DNA of 64,000 nt from Pegoplata infirma (Eukaryota > Arthropoda > Insecta > Diptera > Anthomyiidae): assembly GCA_963921195.1 (NCBI GenBank), contig OY992537.1:51794313-51858312 (forward strand), in the 5' to 3' direction. The position numbers and the translations under genes are program-made. This document shows positions 23,007-34,300 of this stretch, in pieces. A model generated the notes under the pieces. That model had not been told where the DNA came from. It ran no database searches and was given only the letters and a program-made list of their open reading frames with translations. Positions within the stretch are counted from its first letter, which is position 1. Each line of letters begins with the position of its first letter.

Positions 23007-23680
23007 GAGGGGTTCTTCATCAACCGAGTTTAAAATTTTTTTTAAAAAAATCGAAATTACTTAAAAATATTTACTTTTCAATGCCGAGTGGCGGTTTTTG
23101 AATTTCAATATGGCGGATCCAATATGGCTCCCAATTTTTTAAAAACATTACGGAATTGCTTAAAACTCTTTATACACCGGTTTTTGTGGTCGCTTAAGAA
23201 GAATCTGAAGCTGGAATTTTAAAATTCAAAATGACGCATTCAACATGGCGACCAATATATTTGAAAAATAAGCCGATTTGTTTGAAACTTTTTATGGGGT
23301 CGCTAAATGAGAATCTGAGCCTAAATTTTCAAGTGGCAGATTCCAATTTAGCTACCTAACAAACCTGTGCGTTAAGAGTTTTAAGTGAATCTGTCATTTA
23401 AAAAAAAAAGTCGTCATGTTGGATTCGCCATTTTGAATTTTGGAAGTTTAAATGCATATTCTTCTTTAGCGACCCGTAGAACCTGTGAATAGGGAGTTTT
23501 AAGCTAATCTGTAATATTTTTGAAAAATTGGGCGCCATATTGGATTCGCCATATTGAAATTCAATAATCGTCACTCGGCATCGAAAAAAGATATTTTTAA
23601 GTAATTTCAATTTTTTAAAAAAATTTTAAACCCGTACAAATTTTGGAGAGAGCGGTGGTCCGGTTGACGTAGAACACCTC
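23007..23680. mobile_element. Foldback element with GAGG(G/T)GTTCT ends
   Basis: Starts GAGGGGTTCTTCATCAACCG and, on the other strand from 23680, GAGGTGTTCTACGTCAACCG. Inverted arms share 'ATGGCGGATCCAATATGG', 'AATTACTTAAAAATAT' and 'GCGACC'-flanked blocks, meeting near 23340. Non-coding; a 70-codon minus frame at 23398-23610 is made of the repeat. Confidence 0.7.
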
Positions 23681-23818
23681 ATAAGTACATTAAAATTTTT
23701 ATACATCTCTAAAAATGTTTAATTTTCTTTAAAAATGTTTTAATCTGTAAAAATTAAATTAAAACTCCAATTAATTGGAAAATTTGAGTAAAGCATAGAT
23801 TTTTTTTAATGACGACTA

Positions 23819-24330
23819 CACAGAAAAAAAATTTGAGTAATCACATGTTTAAATTAAAAAAAGAGATTGAGTAATTTTTTAATTGACGCAATTAAAAATT
23901 TACTCAAAAATTTTTAAAAAAGTTTCAGTAAATAATTTAATAGTCTTTATTATTTTTTTTTTTTTCTTATAGTTTTTTGAATTCTCATTTAGTTTATAGT
24001 TTTTTGTATATGTATATAAAAGTTTGTAATCGTCTCTATAAAATTTTCCTATGTCTTTGAGACATAAATATGTTTGGTAAAGTTTGAAAAAAACAAGTTT
24101 TTTACTTTTTTTGTTATAAAATTTAAAACTTTTTTAAACTTTTAAAAAAAATAAATTTTGAGTAAATTTTTACTTGACACAATTAAACAGTTTACTTAAA
24201 TTTTTTGGCAAACATTTAATAAATTTTTATTAAAAGTTTACTCAATACTATTAAATCGTTTACTGGTGCAAAATTAAGTAATTTTTTACTTAATAGTACT
24301 AAAAATTTACTCAAATATTTTTTTTTTGTG
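23819..24330. mobile_element. CAC-type TIR element, 'TTTACTCAA' family, with central block
   Basis: CACAGAAAAAAAATTTGAGT at the left; the right end is ...TTTTTTTTTTGTG. TA on both sides (23817-23818, 24331-24332). The arms repeat TTTACTCAA/TTGAGTAA and AATTAAA words. The centre, 23963-24087, is the non-repetitive block 'TTATAGTTTTTTGAATTCTC ... GACATAAATATGTTTGGTAA' shared with 20485-20628 and 61879-61975. 512 bp. Confidence 0.75.
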
Positions 24331-24509
24331 TAAATTATTGGTTCACTGGGATTATAATCCCATTTTAAATCTTATTTTTGATTAAATTGCTCAAAACTAA
24401 AAAACTTATAAACGGTCGGAAACGGTCGCAAAAATTTAAATAGAAGGCACCTTAAGGAAAGATTTTGTATTTAAGGGTTTTCAATATCCTTAAAGAATTT
24501 TTAAGGCTA

Positions 24510-25320
24510 CACTCAAAAAATTATGTCATTAACTGTTTGTAGTTTATTTAAAAAGTTTTCCGTTTAGTCGTTTTTAAAAGAAAAAACATTTGTTTGATGT
24601 TCAGTTTTTATTAATGACTACATCAGTCCTTTGTTTCAAAAATAACACACTAAAAAATAAAGACTTTCACTAACATTTAATTTATAAAGTCATTTATTTT
24701 TGTTCTGTAAGTAAAAACTACTGATTATTCTTTAAATTTTTAATGATTTGTGTAAGTAATTTTTTTTTAAATTGTTGGTATTTTTTAATGACATATCATT
24801 AGTTTTTACCTACACAAGTCAGTTATTTGTTTGTAGAAAAAAAATTCAAAAAATTATTTATAGAAATATAAAAACATATTTGTATCAAGTGGCTTTGGCA
24901 CGATGGGTAGAGTGTCTGGCCAGAATGTAGTTGATTGCGGGATCGATTCCCCAAAATTTTATTAAAAAATTTTAAAAAAATATTTCAATAGAAAATTGTA
25001 TAAAATAACCTACGAAATCATTAATTTTTAATGTTTTGGTAGATTATTTTTTGGAATTTGTTGGTAAAAATAACAGAACTATCATTAATTTTTAATGTTT
25101 TCGTAGGTTATTTTTTTCGAATTTGTTGGTAAAAAAGAATGAAAAAACCGTAGTTTTTTAATGTTTAGTGTTATTTATTTTAGAAAATTTTGCCAACAGT
25201 AAAAAATAAATGTTGATGTTTTTAAAACAAATGAATAATTACTGGGATGGTTTTCAATTGTTTATTCGCTGGTTTTAAGTGTGTTTTTCTTTTGTTTTTG
25301 CCTACAAAATATTTTGAGTG
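24510..25320. mobile_element. CAC-type TIR element with central tRNA-like module
   Basis: CACTCAAAAAATTATGTCAT at the left, AAAATATTTTGAGTG at the right, TA on both sides (24508-24509 and 25321-25322). The arms repeat CATTAATTTTTAATG, TTTTTAATGA and TTGTTGGTAA words. The tRNA-like module (24890-24953) lies within about 10 bp of the midpoint. 811 bp, no protein. Confidence 0.8.
24890..24953 (+). ncRNA. tRNA-like module (Pol III A and B boxes), not a true tRNA
   Basis: A-box-like TTGGCACGATGGGTAGAGTG (24894-24913) and an exact B-box GGATCGATTCC (24939-24949), about 26 bp apart. The B-box stem GGGGA/TCCCC-type pairs around the loop. I could not close a full acceptor stem or a convincing anticodon arm, so it looks like a tRNA-derived relic of the kind found at SINE heads. 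Confidence 0.6.
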
Positions 25321-25994
25321 TAGGACTTCCAAAATTGAAATTTTTAAAAATCTGCCTTGGCGAACATATATGCCAAACTTCAGATTCTTCAGAATTGTCT
25401 TTCGAAAGTTAGAGTGTTTTCTACAGACAGACAGGATCATGAATATATCGCTTATTTACTTGAATTGAGTCATAACTCAAAAAACGTGAAATTATTTACA
25501 AAAAAAAAAAATTAAAATAAATTTTTGCGAAAAAAAAAATTGGCAAAAAAAATTGTGAGAAAGTTTTTTTAATATGTTTGTATTTGTTTAAATACCATTC
25601 GGTTTCCAATTTTGCAGCAGCCGAATTAAAGCAGATAGACAGACAGGATCATGAATATATCGCTTATTTACTTGAATGGAGTCATAACTCAAAAAACGTG
25701 AAATTATTTGCAAAAAAAATAAAATTAAAATAAATTTCCGCGAAAAAAAAAATTTGGCAAAAAAAAATTGTGCGAAAGTTTTTTTAATATGTTTGTATTT
25801 TTTTAAATACCATTCGGTTTCCAATTTTGCAGCAGCCGAATTAAAGCATTTTCAATTTTTACGTTAATGTACCAAAATTGTCCAGGTGTCCTTACGTTTT
25901 CGCTTTTATTTTTTTAAACCACTTAACCGATACCGCTTTAATGTAATACCAAACTTTTCGGGGCAACAACAAATAAATATGTTAAGCTATATTA
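25321..25994. repeat. INE-like family-C piece with a 212-bp tandem duplication
   Basis: The segment from the ACAGACAGACAGGATCATG block to 'GCAGCAGCCGAATTAAAGCA' occurs twice in tandem (about 25427-25638 and 25639-25850), with only a few differences, so it is recent. The following part (to about 25960) matches 7140-7330 in reverse. Confidence 0.7.
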
Positions 25995-26070
25995 TCTTTT
26001 TCGAATTTCAATTGATCTTTTTCGAATTACGATTTATCTTTTTCGAATTACAATTAATCTTTTATGAATT
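25995..26070 (+). repeat. 21-bp minisatellite, about 3.5 copies
   Basis: Units like TTTTTCGAATTACAATTGATC repeat four times with substitutions. The same unit occurs at 48075-48180. Confidence 0.8.
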
Positions 26071-26263
26071 ACTGATCGCGGGCATTAAAATCCAATCACC
26101 TTATATTTTGCATAATTTCACATTTATTTTTGAATAATTTATAATAAGTAAACATTTAAAACCACTATAAAGCGTCTATTCATAATAACTGAAATAGAAC
26201 TAAAGTAAGTTTATTTGACAGATATTGAATAAAGATATAATGAATAAAGGGCTTACAATTTAC

Positions 26264-29200
26264 TTAAGATTCTTTACACGACTTCCTAAGAATTCTTATT
26301 GTAAATTTATAAGTTGTTAAAGGTAAAAAAGATTTATTTGGGGCTTGTTCGTACATGCCACCAATAAAAGTATAACTTGTTTTTGGACGGTACATAAATA
26401 CCAACATTGGATTACGATTGCCAACACGCATATTATCCATAACATAAAAGCCCTGCTTCATAGGGCAACCGAATGAGTAATTACCCTGCCTAAGGGCAGT
26501 TTGGTAAGCTGTTTTAAAAATTGGAACCGATGTGATAAACTGTTGTACATCGCATAAACGAGCTGTTATATTGTATAAGGTTGAAATTTTGCCATCACCG
26601 CCTTTTTGTACAACTCTTACTTTTGTAATGGGAACGGCTATGTCCTGCTCAACCCAAGTCAACGAACGTATGCTGCCTTCTAGAAAGGTCATATTGACTG
26701 TGAAATAAGGTCTACGATCTGTCCATGATGTTTGGGAAAATACAGGTGTAAAGCAATAATTCTATTTAATAAAAAAAAAATAGAGTTATTAATAAATATA
26801 GTCGGATGTGTCGAAACTTTTATTTTTATACATATGCCTTCCATCATAATTTCAAAAAAACAAATTTCCGACACCTTTTTAATGGACCACCTATTATGAA
26901 AGTCAAAATTTATATATTTTTAAAATATTTTTGTGCTATTTAAGTATAAATTTGTTTGCACAGGGTTATCCAAAGGCTTTACGGAAATTTGAAATGCAAT
27001 TCATGGACGAAGCCTAATTGATAAAGTCTGGCAAATGTATTTTGTATTCATAAATAATCGAATTCGGAAACTGGGCTTAGGAGGCGCGGTCAAATATTGG
27101 AAAAATGGTAAAATTAAAACGGAATGCACCACAATCTCAAAAATTTACATTCTTGTATAGTTTTGTATGGGCTATCGATTAAAAATTTTTTTTTTTTTTT
27201 GGAAAATTTTCAGAACCCGTTCTGAAATTTTCCATTTTTTAAAAAAGTCAATTTATCAAAAATCCGACCACATTTTGTATACCCTCCAACCACAGTATGG
27301 GGGTATACTCACTTTGTCATTCCATTTGTAACGCATCGAAATATCGGTCAGGGACCCTATAAAGTATATATGGGGCATTCCATGTCAAATCGGACACTTT
27401 GAAAATTTTTTTTTTTAGATTTTCCCAATTTGTTAACAGTTTTTAGTACAATTCGAAAACTCCTTCGTGGTAATTTTTCAGATTTTTTTGATGATCCGTT
27501 CAAAAGATATCGAATTTTTCAAAATTGGTAGTTTGTCCCTTTACACAAACTTCTTTTACTCATAACTTCTTCAATAATGGTCCAAATTTCAAATTTTTTT
27601 TTCAAAATTTTTGTTTTTACGTACTTTTTAAAAAAAAAATCCAAAAAAATTCTTAAAAGCGCTCTAGTATGCGATTTTTAAGTTTTCAAATTTGAATCTC
27701 ATTTTTGAAAATGTTTGTACTCTTCGATTTTTTTTTAATTTTTTAGTGTAAAACATCTATCGATTCTACAAATTTTTTGCCCAGGCGGATCGTGGGATAA
27801 CGATTATTACTATTTTTTAAAATTGTTTGAAAAAATTTTATTGTAATTTTCCAATCTTAAAATCATTTCTACTGCTCGAATGGTGCGTCATATGGGGGTC
27901 CTTTATAAGACCGACCTCTATTAATTTTTACGTCTTAACATTTCTTTGGAACAAACTAATACCCTATCTCCAATTTCTAAGGTGGCTCCCACACAAAACG
28001 ACATTTTTTAAAATTTGCTCCGACCGCTCTAACTGCCCTAATAGTGCCCTTAGAGCAACAAAATGTATGACCGACCCACAATATTTTTTTAGTCCAAACA
28101 TTTTCTCTGAACACACCTAACCTCTATCTCTAATTGTTAAGGCGGTCCCCATACAATTTTTTTTTTATTTTTTGTAAATTTGTTTTATTTAATCAGCTTC
28201 TACCGGTCCAATGGTGCGTCCGAGAAGGGTCATTAGCAAGGAGAGGACTTTCATGCAAATGCATGTTTTTTCCCTTTGGTCATAGAACATCATAAACAAG
28301 ATATCTTTGCGAATCAAAGAATTTGCTTTAAAATGGCATCGATTCGTTAGTGCATATTTTTGCATATTTTGCTTAAAATGCATATTTTTGCATATTTTGC
28401 TATTATTTCGCTATAAATGCATATTTTAAGGTCATATTTTGTATAAATTTTACTATTAGGTATTTTTAAAAATTTTTTATAATTTTTTTTTTTGCAATAA
28501 TGCAATTATTAAATTTTTTAAGATAATTTTTACTTTTTAATTACATTTTATACACACTGTATATATGAATATCTAAGCTTAAAATGCCACTCTGAATTCA
28601 AATTTAGTTTTTTTTTAATAAAAGTAAAAAAACAAGTGGATATTTATGATTTTTAGTGCATATTTTCAGATTTTTAGTGCATATTTCAAGACTTTTTAGT
28701 GCATATTTTAGGCGCCTAAAACATTGTTTTTTAGTGCATGAAGGTCCTGTCCCTGGTCATTAGTGAGACCGACTACCATTTATTTTTACCCTACAACATT
28801 TTTTTAAAACATACCTACGCCCTATCTCAACTCCCTAAGTAGGCTCCCATACAAATAACAGTTGGAGCAAATTTTATAAAAATGTAATTTTGTATGGGAG
28901 CCTACTTAGGGAGTGGAGATAGGGCGTAGGTATATTTTAAAAAAATGTTGTAGGGTAAATATGGGGACCGCCTTAACAATTAGAGATAGAGGGTAGGTGT
29001 GTTCAGAAAAAATGTTTGGACGGAAAAAATATTGTGGGTCGGTCATACATTTTGTTGCTCTAAGGGCACTATTAGGGCAGTTAGAGCGGTTGGAACAAAT
29101 TTTAAAAAATTTCGTTTTGTGTGGGAGCCCCCTTAGTTTGTTCCAAAGAAATGTTAAGACGTAAAAATTAATAGGGGTCGGTCTTATAAAGGAACCCCCT

Positions 29201-30620
29201 ATGACGCACCATTCGAGCAGTAGAAATGATTTTATGATTGGTAAATTACAATAAATTTTTTCAAAAAATTTAATAAAATAGTAATAATCGTTATCCCACG
29301 ATCCGCCTGGGCAAAAAATTTGTAGAATCGATGGATGTTTTACACAAAAAAAATAAAAAAAAATCGAAGAGTATAAACATTTTCAAAAATGAGATTCAAA
29401 TTTGAAAACTTAAAAATCGCATAATAGAGCGCTTTTAAGAATTTTTTTGGATTTTTTTTTTTAAAGTACGTAAAAAAACAAAAATTTTGAAAAAAAAAAT
29501 TTGAAATTTGGACCATTATTGAAGAAGTTATGAGTAAAAGAAGTTTGTGTAAAGGAACAAACTACCAATTTTGAAAAATTCGATATCTTTTGAACGGATC
29601 ATCAAAAAAATCTGAAAAATTGCCACGATGGAGTTTTCGAAGGGTACTAAAAACTGTTTACAAATTGGGAAAATCTAAAAAAAAAATTTTCAAAGTGTCC
29701 GATTTGACATGGAATGCCCCATATATATTTATGATCAGTGATTGATTCTAAGACATTTTAGCGATGTCCGTCTGTAGTTAACACGATGCAGTCCAAAATA
29801 AAAAAGCTAGACTCCCGACATTTGGCACGCAAATTTCTTATGTTCCTAGGCAGGTTAAGTTCGTAAATGAGCAAAATCGAACCAGGGGGAAAAAAGTTCT
29901 CCCTTGAAGAACTAAACCAACCTGTGAAAAATACCATATTTTTACATGATTTTTTGTGTTTTTGTTTAACTAATGCAATATTTTTATGCCACAAGAATCT
30001 GAGAATTTTTCTATATGAAAAATGTCTCAGAATCTGAGAATTTTTCTATATGAAAAATGTCTCAAAATCTGCGAATTTTTTTATATGAAAAATGTCTCAG
30101 AATCTGAGAATTTTTGTATATGAAAAATGTTTCATAGGATGAGAATTTTTCTATATGAACAATGACTCACAATCTGATAATTTTTCTGAATGAAAAATGT
30201 CTCAGAATCTGAGAATTTTTCTATATGAAAAATGTCTCGGTATCTGAGAATTTTTATATACGAAAAATATTTCAGAATCTTTTACCAAAAACTTTTTTCC
30301 AAAAAATTTTTTTTTAATTAATTTTTTTGCCAATTTTACTAAATTGAAAAATTTTTCACATAATATTTTTTCAACAATTTTTTTTTTAATTTTTTCGGCA
30401 AAGCCGAATTAAATTGTCTTACTTGTTTTTTAATAAAATTAGTTTTCATATGTACATTAGAATGGTTAAAAAAAAATATTTTTTTGTTTTGATGGAGGGC
30501 ATACATATTAAAAACTTACAAATTACTTACGTCTTTAGTTGTAGTTATTTTTATTTGCAAAAATATCATATAAATTAAAATTATTAAGCCGTTGTAAAAT
30601 TTAAACATTTTTTTAAACAT
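26264..30620 (-). CDS. DUF1091-family secreted protein, gene 3 (two exons, long intron)
   Basis: Exon 2 is 26761-26264: it starts after TTAAATAG with Asn-Tyr-Cys-Phe-Thr-Pro, 165 codons plus TAA. The proposed exon 1 is 30620-30531 (30 codons ending Thr-Lys-Asp, then GTAAGT). Joined, the product is 195 aa, close to gene 1's 197. Exon 1 encodes a hydrophobic signal peptide (NGLIILIYMIF core) clearly related to gene 1's. The mature part has SWTDRRP, 'YNITARLCDV', 'GNYSFGCPMKQGFYVMDNM' and ends SCKES. The 3769-bp intron holds an INE-like copy split by a 2.35-kb foldback. The two exons being one gene is inferred from order, strand, matching phase and lack of another acceptor exon. TTTATT at 26210-26215 is a possible poly(A) signal (minus strand). 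Confidence 0.7.
26880..27285. repeat. Foldback fragment inside gene 3 intron
   Basis: About 27065-27285 carries 'AAACTGGGCTTAGGAGGCGCGGTC', 'GAATGCACCACAATCTC' and 'CCCGTTCTGAAATTTTCC', pieces of the arm of the element at 17804-18862. 26880-27060 is AT-rich with no match. Confidence 0.55.
27371..29721. mobile_element. Large GGCATTCC foldback element (2.35 kb)
   Basis: The left end TGGGGCATTCCATGTCAAAT is inverted exactly at the right end (...GACATGGAATGCCCCA). Arms of about 800 bp match through 'GGTGCGTCATA', 'AGGACCCCCATATG'-type and 'TTAGAGCAACAAAATGTATG' blocks. A smaller inverted pair (28788-28957, 'CCTATCTC..CTCCCTAAGTAGG') and a block of repeated GTGCATATTTT words (28320-28735) lie at the centre. 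It split an INE-like family-B copy: 'GGACCCTATAAAGTATATA' just before and 'TATATATTTATGATCAGTGA' just after are adjoining halves of that repeat. Confidence 0.85.
29722..30530 (+). repeat. INE-like family-B right half plus 35-bp satellite variant
   Basis: 29730-29990 is the right half of the split INE-like copy (GCGATGTCCGTCTGT, 'GCTAGACTCCCGACATTTGGC', 'GGCAGGTTAAGTTCG'). 29990-30285 is about eight copies of a 35-36-bp unit, GTCTCAGAATCTGAGAATTT then TTCTATATGAAAAAT, a divergent subfamily of the big satellite. 30390-30425 has the 'GGCAAAGCCGAATTAAATTG' tail. 30488-30510 has GATGGAGGGCATAC, the end block of an INE-like element next to exon 1. Confidence 0.7.
30531..30620 (-). CDS. Signal-peptide exon of a DUF1091 gene
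   Basis: ATG at 30620 (another in-frame ATG at 30608). The 30 residues run MFKKMFKFYNGLIILIYMIF then a short polar tail ending KD, aligned with gene 1's exon 1 ('KFHKGLIIFIYIIFF ... SKD'). The donor GTAAGT follows at once, phase 0, as in gene 1. Too short to be found by length-based ORF calling. It is most simply exon 1 of gene 3; it could also serve gene 2, or be the stump of a fourth copy whose second exon is gone. Confidence 0.8.
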
Positions 30621-31370
30621 TTTACTTGATTTTTTGAATAACAATTGTCATTTTTATTTTCGTTTATTTTATAAACTTGAATTAGTTTTGAATGATAATT
30701 CTGTTAATTATTTTTTAATGATATTTATACCTATTTAAATTATAATTAACAAATTAAGAATTTTAGACAATAATTTCGATTTTATAAGAGTTTATCAAAT
30801 TTTGGTATCAAACTATATACTTAAAATGTTTGCTAGCTACATTAAATAATAGCTGTGGTTTTTTAAAATGGGGAAAAATAAAAAAAGTTTTAATTTGGAA
30901 TTATCCTTAAATTGTACATAACTAAAATTTCTCAGAAACAAAAATTGTTGTATTAACAAACAATTTAGTTGTATTAAAAAAGAAAATAATTGTTATTTTA
31001 TTCAACAACGCAATTTGTCAATACAATTAAATTGTTTACTACTAAATCAATCATAATCAATATTAATATTTTATTTTTTTCCAAAAAAATATGAAGCATA
31101 TTTAAAATAAAATTGAACATTTTTGATTTAAAAATGTTTTTTTTTCCTCAATATTATCCCAAAAATTTTAAATTGCACCATTTTTTGACTAATCATCGAA
31201 AAGGGGCAAATTTAAAAAATATATTTTTTTGTAAATAATTTACATTTAAAGGAATTTTTTTATTAATAATAATTCACATGCGTTTTATTTTAATAACTTT
31301 AACATAAAATTATTTTTTTTTGGAATAACTAGCATTAAATTAACATAGTTTTCTTTACAACAAAAAAAAA
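30621..31370. other. Intergenic AT-rich region between gene 3 and the kinase gene
   Basis: Upstream of the signal-peptide exon and downstream of the kinase stop codon. 30890-31050 has words TTGTATTAA and CAATACAATTAAATTG like the arms of the CAC-type element at 36241-37159, so a decayed copy may lie here. TTTATT at 31284-31289 (AATAAA on the minus strand) is 82 bp past the kinase stop and could be its poly(A) signal. Confidence 0.4.
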
Positions 31371-34300
31371 TTAATCTTTATAGAAAAATTTATATTTTTG
31401 AGCAATACGTATAATTTCAGCTGTTTTTGCTGTTATATCCTTTTTACCAACATTTTTACTTAAAACGTCCATACTCATGTCCTTATAATCATCAGGAAGG
31501 GTACTGTTGTCGGCCATAATAATTTTGGTCATAAAAAGAGCATGGCAGATTTCAAGTGGAGCAACTCGGTGTACCTCTTTTATGAAACTATAGAAAAAAA
31601 GATAAGTTTTTTTTTTTTTTTTTTTATAATAATTAAACATTTTTTACAACATTATTAATAAAGTGTAAATATTTGATGCAGTACATTTCTTGTTATTGTT
31701 TTATAAATTAATATTTGAAATGTGTATTTGAATAAGGAACAAAAAAAACAAAATAACATTCCTTGACTGTGTGATAATAATCATTTGACGAAGTGAAAAA
31801 TTAAATTGAAAACTAATCACGTTTCATTGTAGACATGTACAAAAAAATGTAATTGAAACAATAAAAAAAATATTAAAAAAATCAAAACGCAACTCACCCA
31901 ACAAATGTATAGTCATCAGTTGGAATATTAACCGATTTCAAACAATCGATAAAAGACTGATAGTAGATTTGTAGTAATTCATCAATTTTGTGATCTAGAA
32001 CTGGAATTTCAACACTAGAGAATAACAGGAAAATTATATCATGGGCTAAACTTTCATATTGGGAAATTTGAAAATCAACAAATTTTACTTTACTGGGTAG
32101 ACCACTTTCATCTGAAATTAAAAAAAAATAGAAATATCAAAATTAGATTTCAAAACAATTTGCCACGTTTGGTCAGTAAAAATAAGTAAGAAAATTATAG
32201 TCATTTAAGACCGACTACATAATATTATACCCCAGTGTTTTCCGGAGAATGGGTCCCAAGTCCGAACATGGACCAAATGGATCTATCTTTAGTTAGATCT
32301 TTAAAAAAAATACGCACAAACCTAGTTTAAGTGAAATAGTCTTCTATATGCTGTCAATTAAACGATTTAACTGAATATTTTTATACGGGGTCGGAAGCAT
32401 TTGGGGGACAAATTTACCCTCGAAATTTATGTTTACAAATTCATTATTATGCTTTTTGCACTAAAGAAATACAATTTTATCATTATTCCAACTATTTTTT
32501 TTAATCCACGACCACAAAAGGGGTCGGATCGAAAAAACCGACATTTTGTAATTACCTACCCAACAAACAAAAAGTTCCGTTTACGGTCCGCTTTCGTTCC
32601 GACTGAAACGGAATCCGACTCCGTATACGGACCGTTTTCTGTATCCGTATACGGACCAGAAAACGGACTATAAGGAACATCGAATCTGATTCGAAAGCCG
32701 TTGAGAGTACGTCACTTACGGACCGTTAACGGACCGATATGCCGTGTAAAAAACGGAGTTCACAAATTGATAGTACGTTACAGACGTAATGTTAACGGAC
32801 CGTTTACGTACCGTATTTTAAGGCAAAAACCGAATGGACTCCGTTAATAGCGGACCGTAAACGGTACGTATTGGTACCGTTATTTAAAACGAAATCGGGT
32901 ATATTTATCAAATTTGACCCTACATTCCTTCAATTTTAAAACCTTTTTTTTGGTACTGATACATTTTATTACAAATTTTACTAAATAAACATCATACAGG
33001 TCATTATTTTAACTTTCTGCAGATTTTAATAATCTTTTTGTTAAGAAAAAACCTAAAAGTTTTCGGAAATCAAATTTTTGTTGATATTTTTCGGACCTTT
33101 AATGATATTTTCCATTGGATAAGCACTTGATTGGAAGTTGAAAAACAGGATTCAAATGAAGATTAATTCCTTAAAAAGACAGAAGCCTGAATTATGGATT
33201 TTAAATTAACATATAATTTAATGCCAATTTCTTACGGCCGTATTCAAAATAAAAAACATCGAGTGTCTATCTTTTTTATATCAAGTTTTCTACTAGATGA
33301 AGCTTTTAAATCGATGTTATTGTTCTGTAATCTTCATTTTAATGATAAAATGATTATCTTCCATCGAGAGTCTTATTCGTTTTAACCACCAATATTTTTA
33401 GCACTTTCTTTATTCCATTAAGGTGTATTCAGAGAAAATGCGGCTAAAAACGGTTTTTACCTGTACGTGAGAACAGGGTATTACTTTCCCTGATAGAAAA
33501 TTGTGAATAAAAAAAGTTAGACACTCGATGTTAGGCACTCGTTTTTAATTTTAAATACGGTCGTTAGTAAATACCTTACCATTTTATTTGTGCAACACTT
33601 TATACATATTTCCATGCACATTGTATTAAACTCCTACACAGAAAATAATATCGTAATTTTTTTTTTAATTAAAAAGGGATTTGATATTAAATTTAACTTC
33701 AATTAAACATTTTAATTGATTCAATTAATGTTTTAATTGAATTCTTAACTTTACTGAAAACAAAAATAAAATAAACAAACGAAACCGGTTTTGTATGCAT
33801 TAGTGTTAGTAGCCAATGAAAAAATAAAAATGCAAAAAACAACAAAAAAAACTTTTGAACTATTGTTTTGTATATTTTGGTGGTAGCAGCCAATGAATAC
33901 ATAAAAAGCAACAAAAAAATTTAGTTTTATTGTTTTCTTGAAGGCGAGTGGTCGTTGCGGATAAAGTGTTTTGCTAATAAAATGTGTACAGTTGAAACAA
34001 AAAAAAAATAATATGAGGCATTTGCCTTGTGTTTTGCACATTGAAATATAATAAAATTTTTTTTGTTTCAACTTTACTAAAGCGACAAAATGCATGCAAT
34101 AACAAGATTTAAAAATAAAAATGTAATTTTAAATAGTTATTGATATTTTAAAATACTACTATAATGTTTCTATGCAAAACTATACCAACTGTTTATATTT
34201 AATAAAGAAAATAAATTTCTTAATAATATAAAACAAAAAAATTCTATGTTTATTTATTTTAGGGCATTTTTTGAAGTTTAACTTTTAAAATTAAATTGAG

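Noticed and set aside
33751..34095. 114-codon minus frame rich in Phe and Lys
   Set aside because: It lies within a CAC-type element's middle and arm, is low-complexity, and has no conserved motif.
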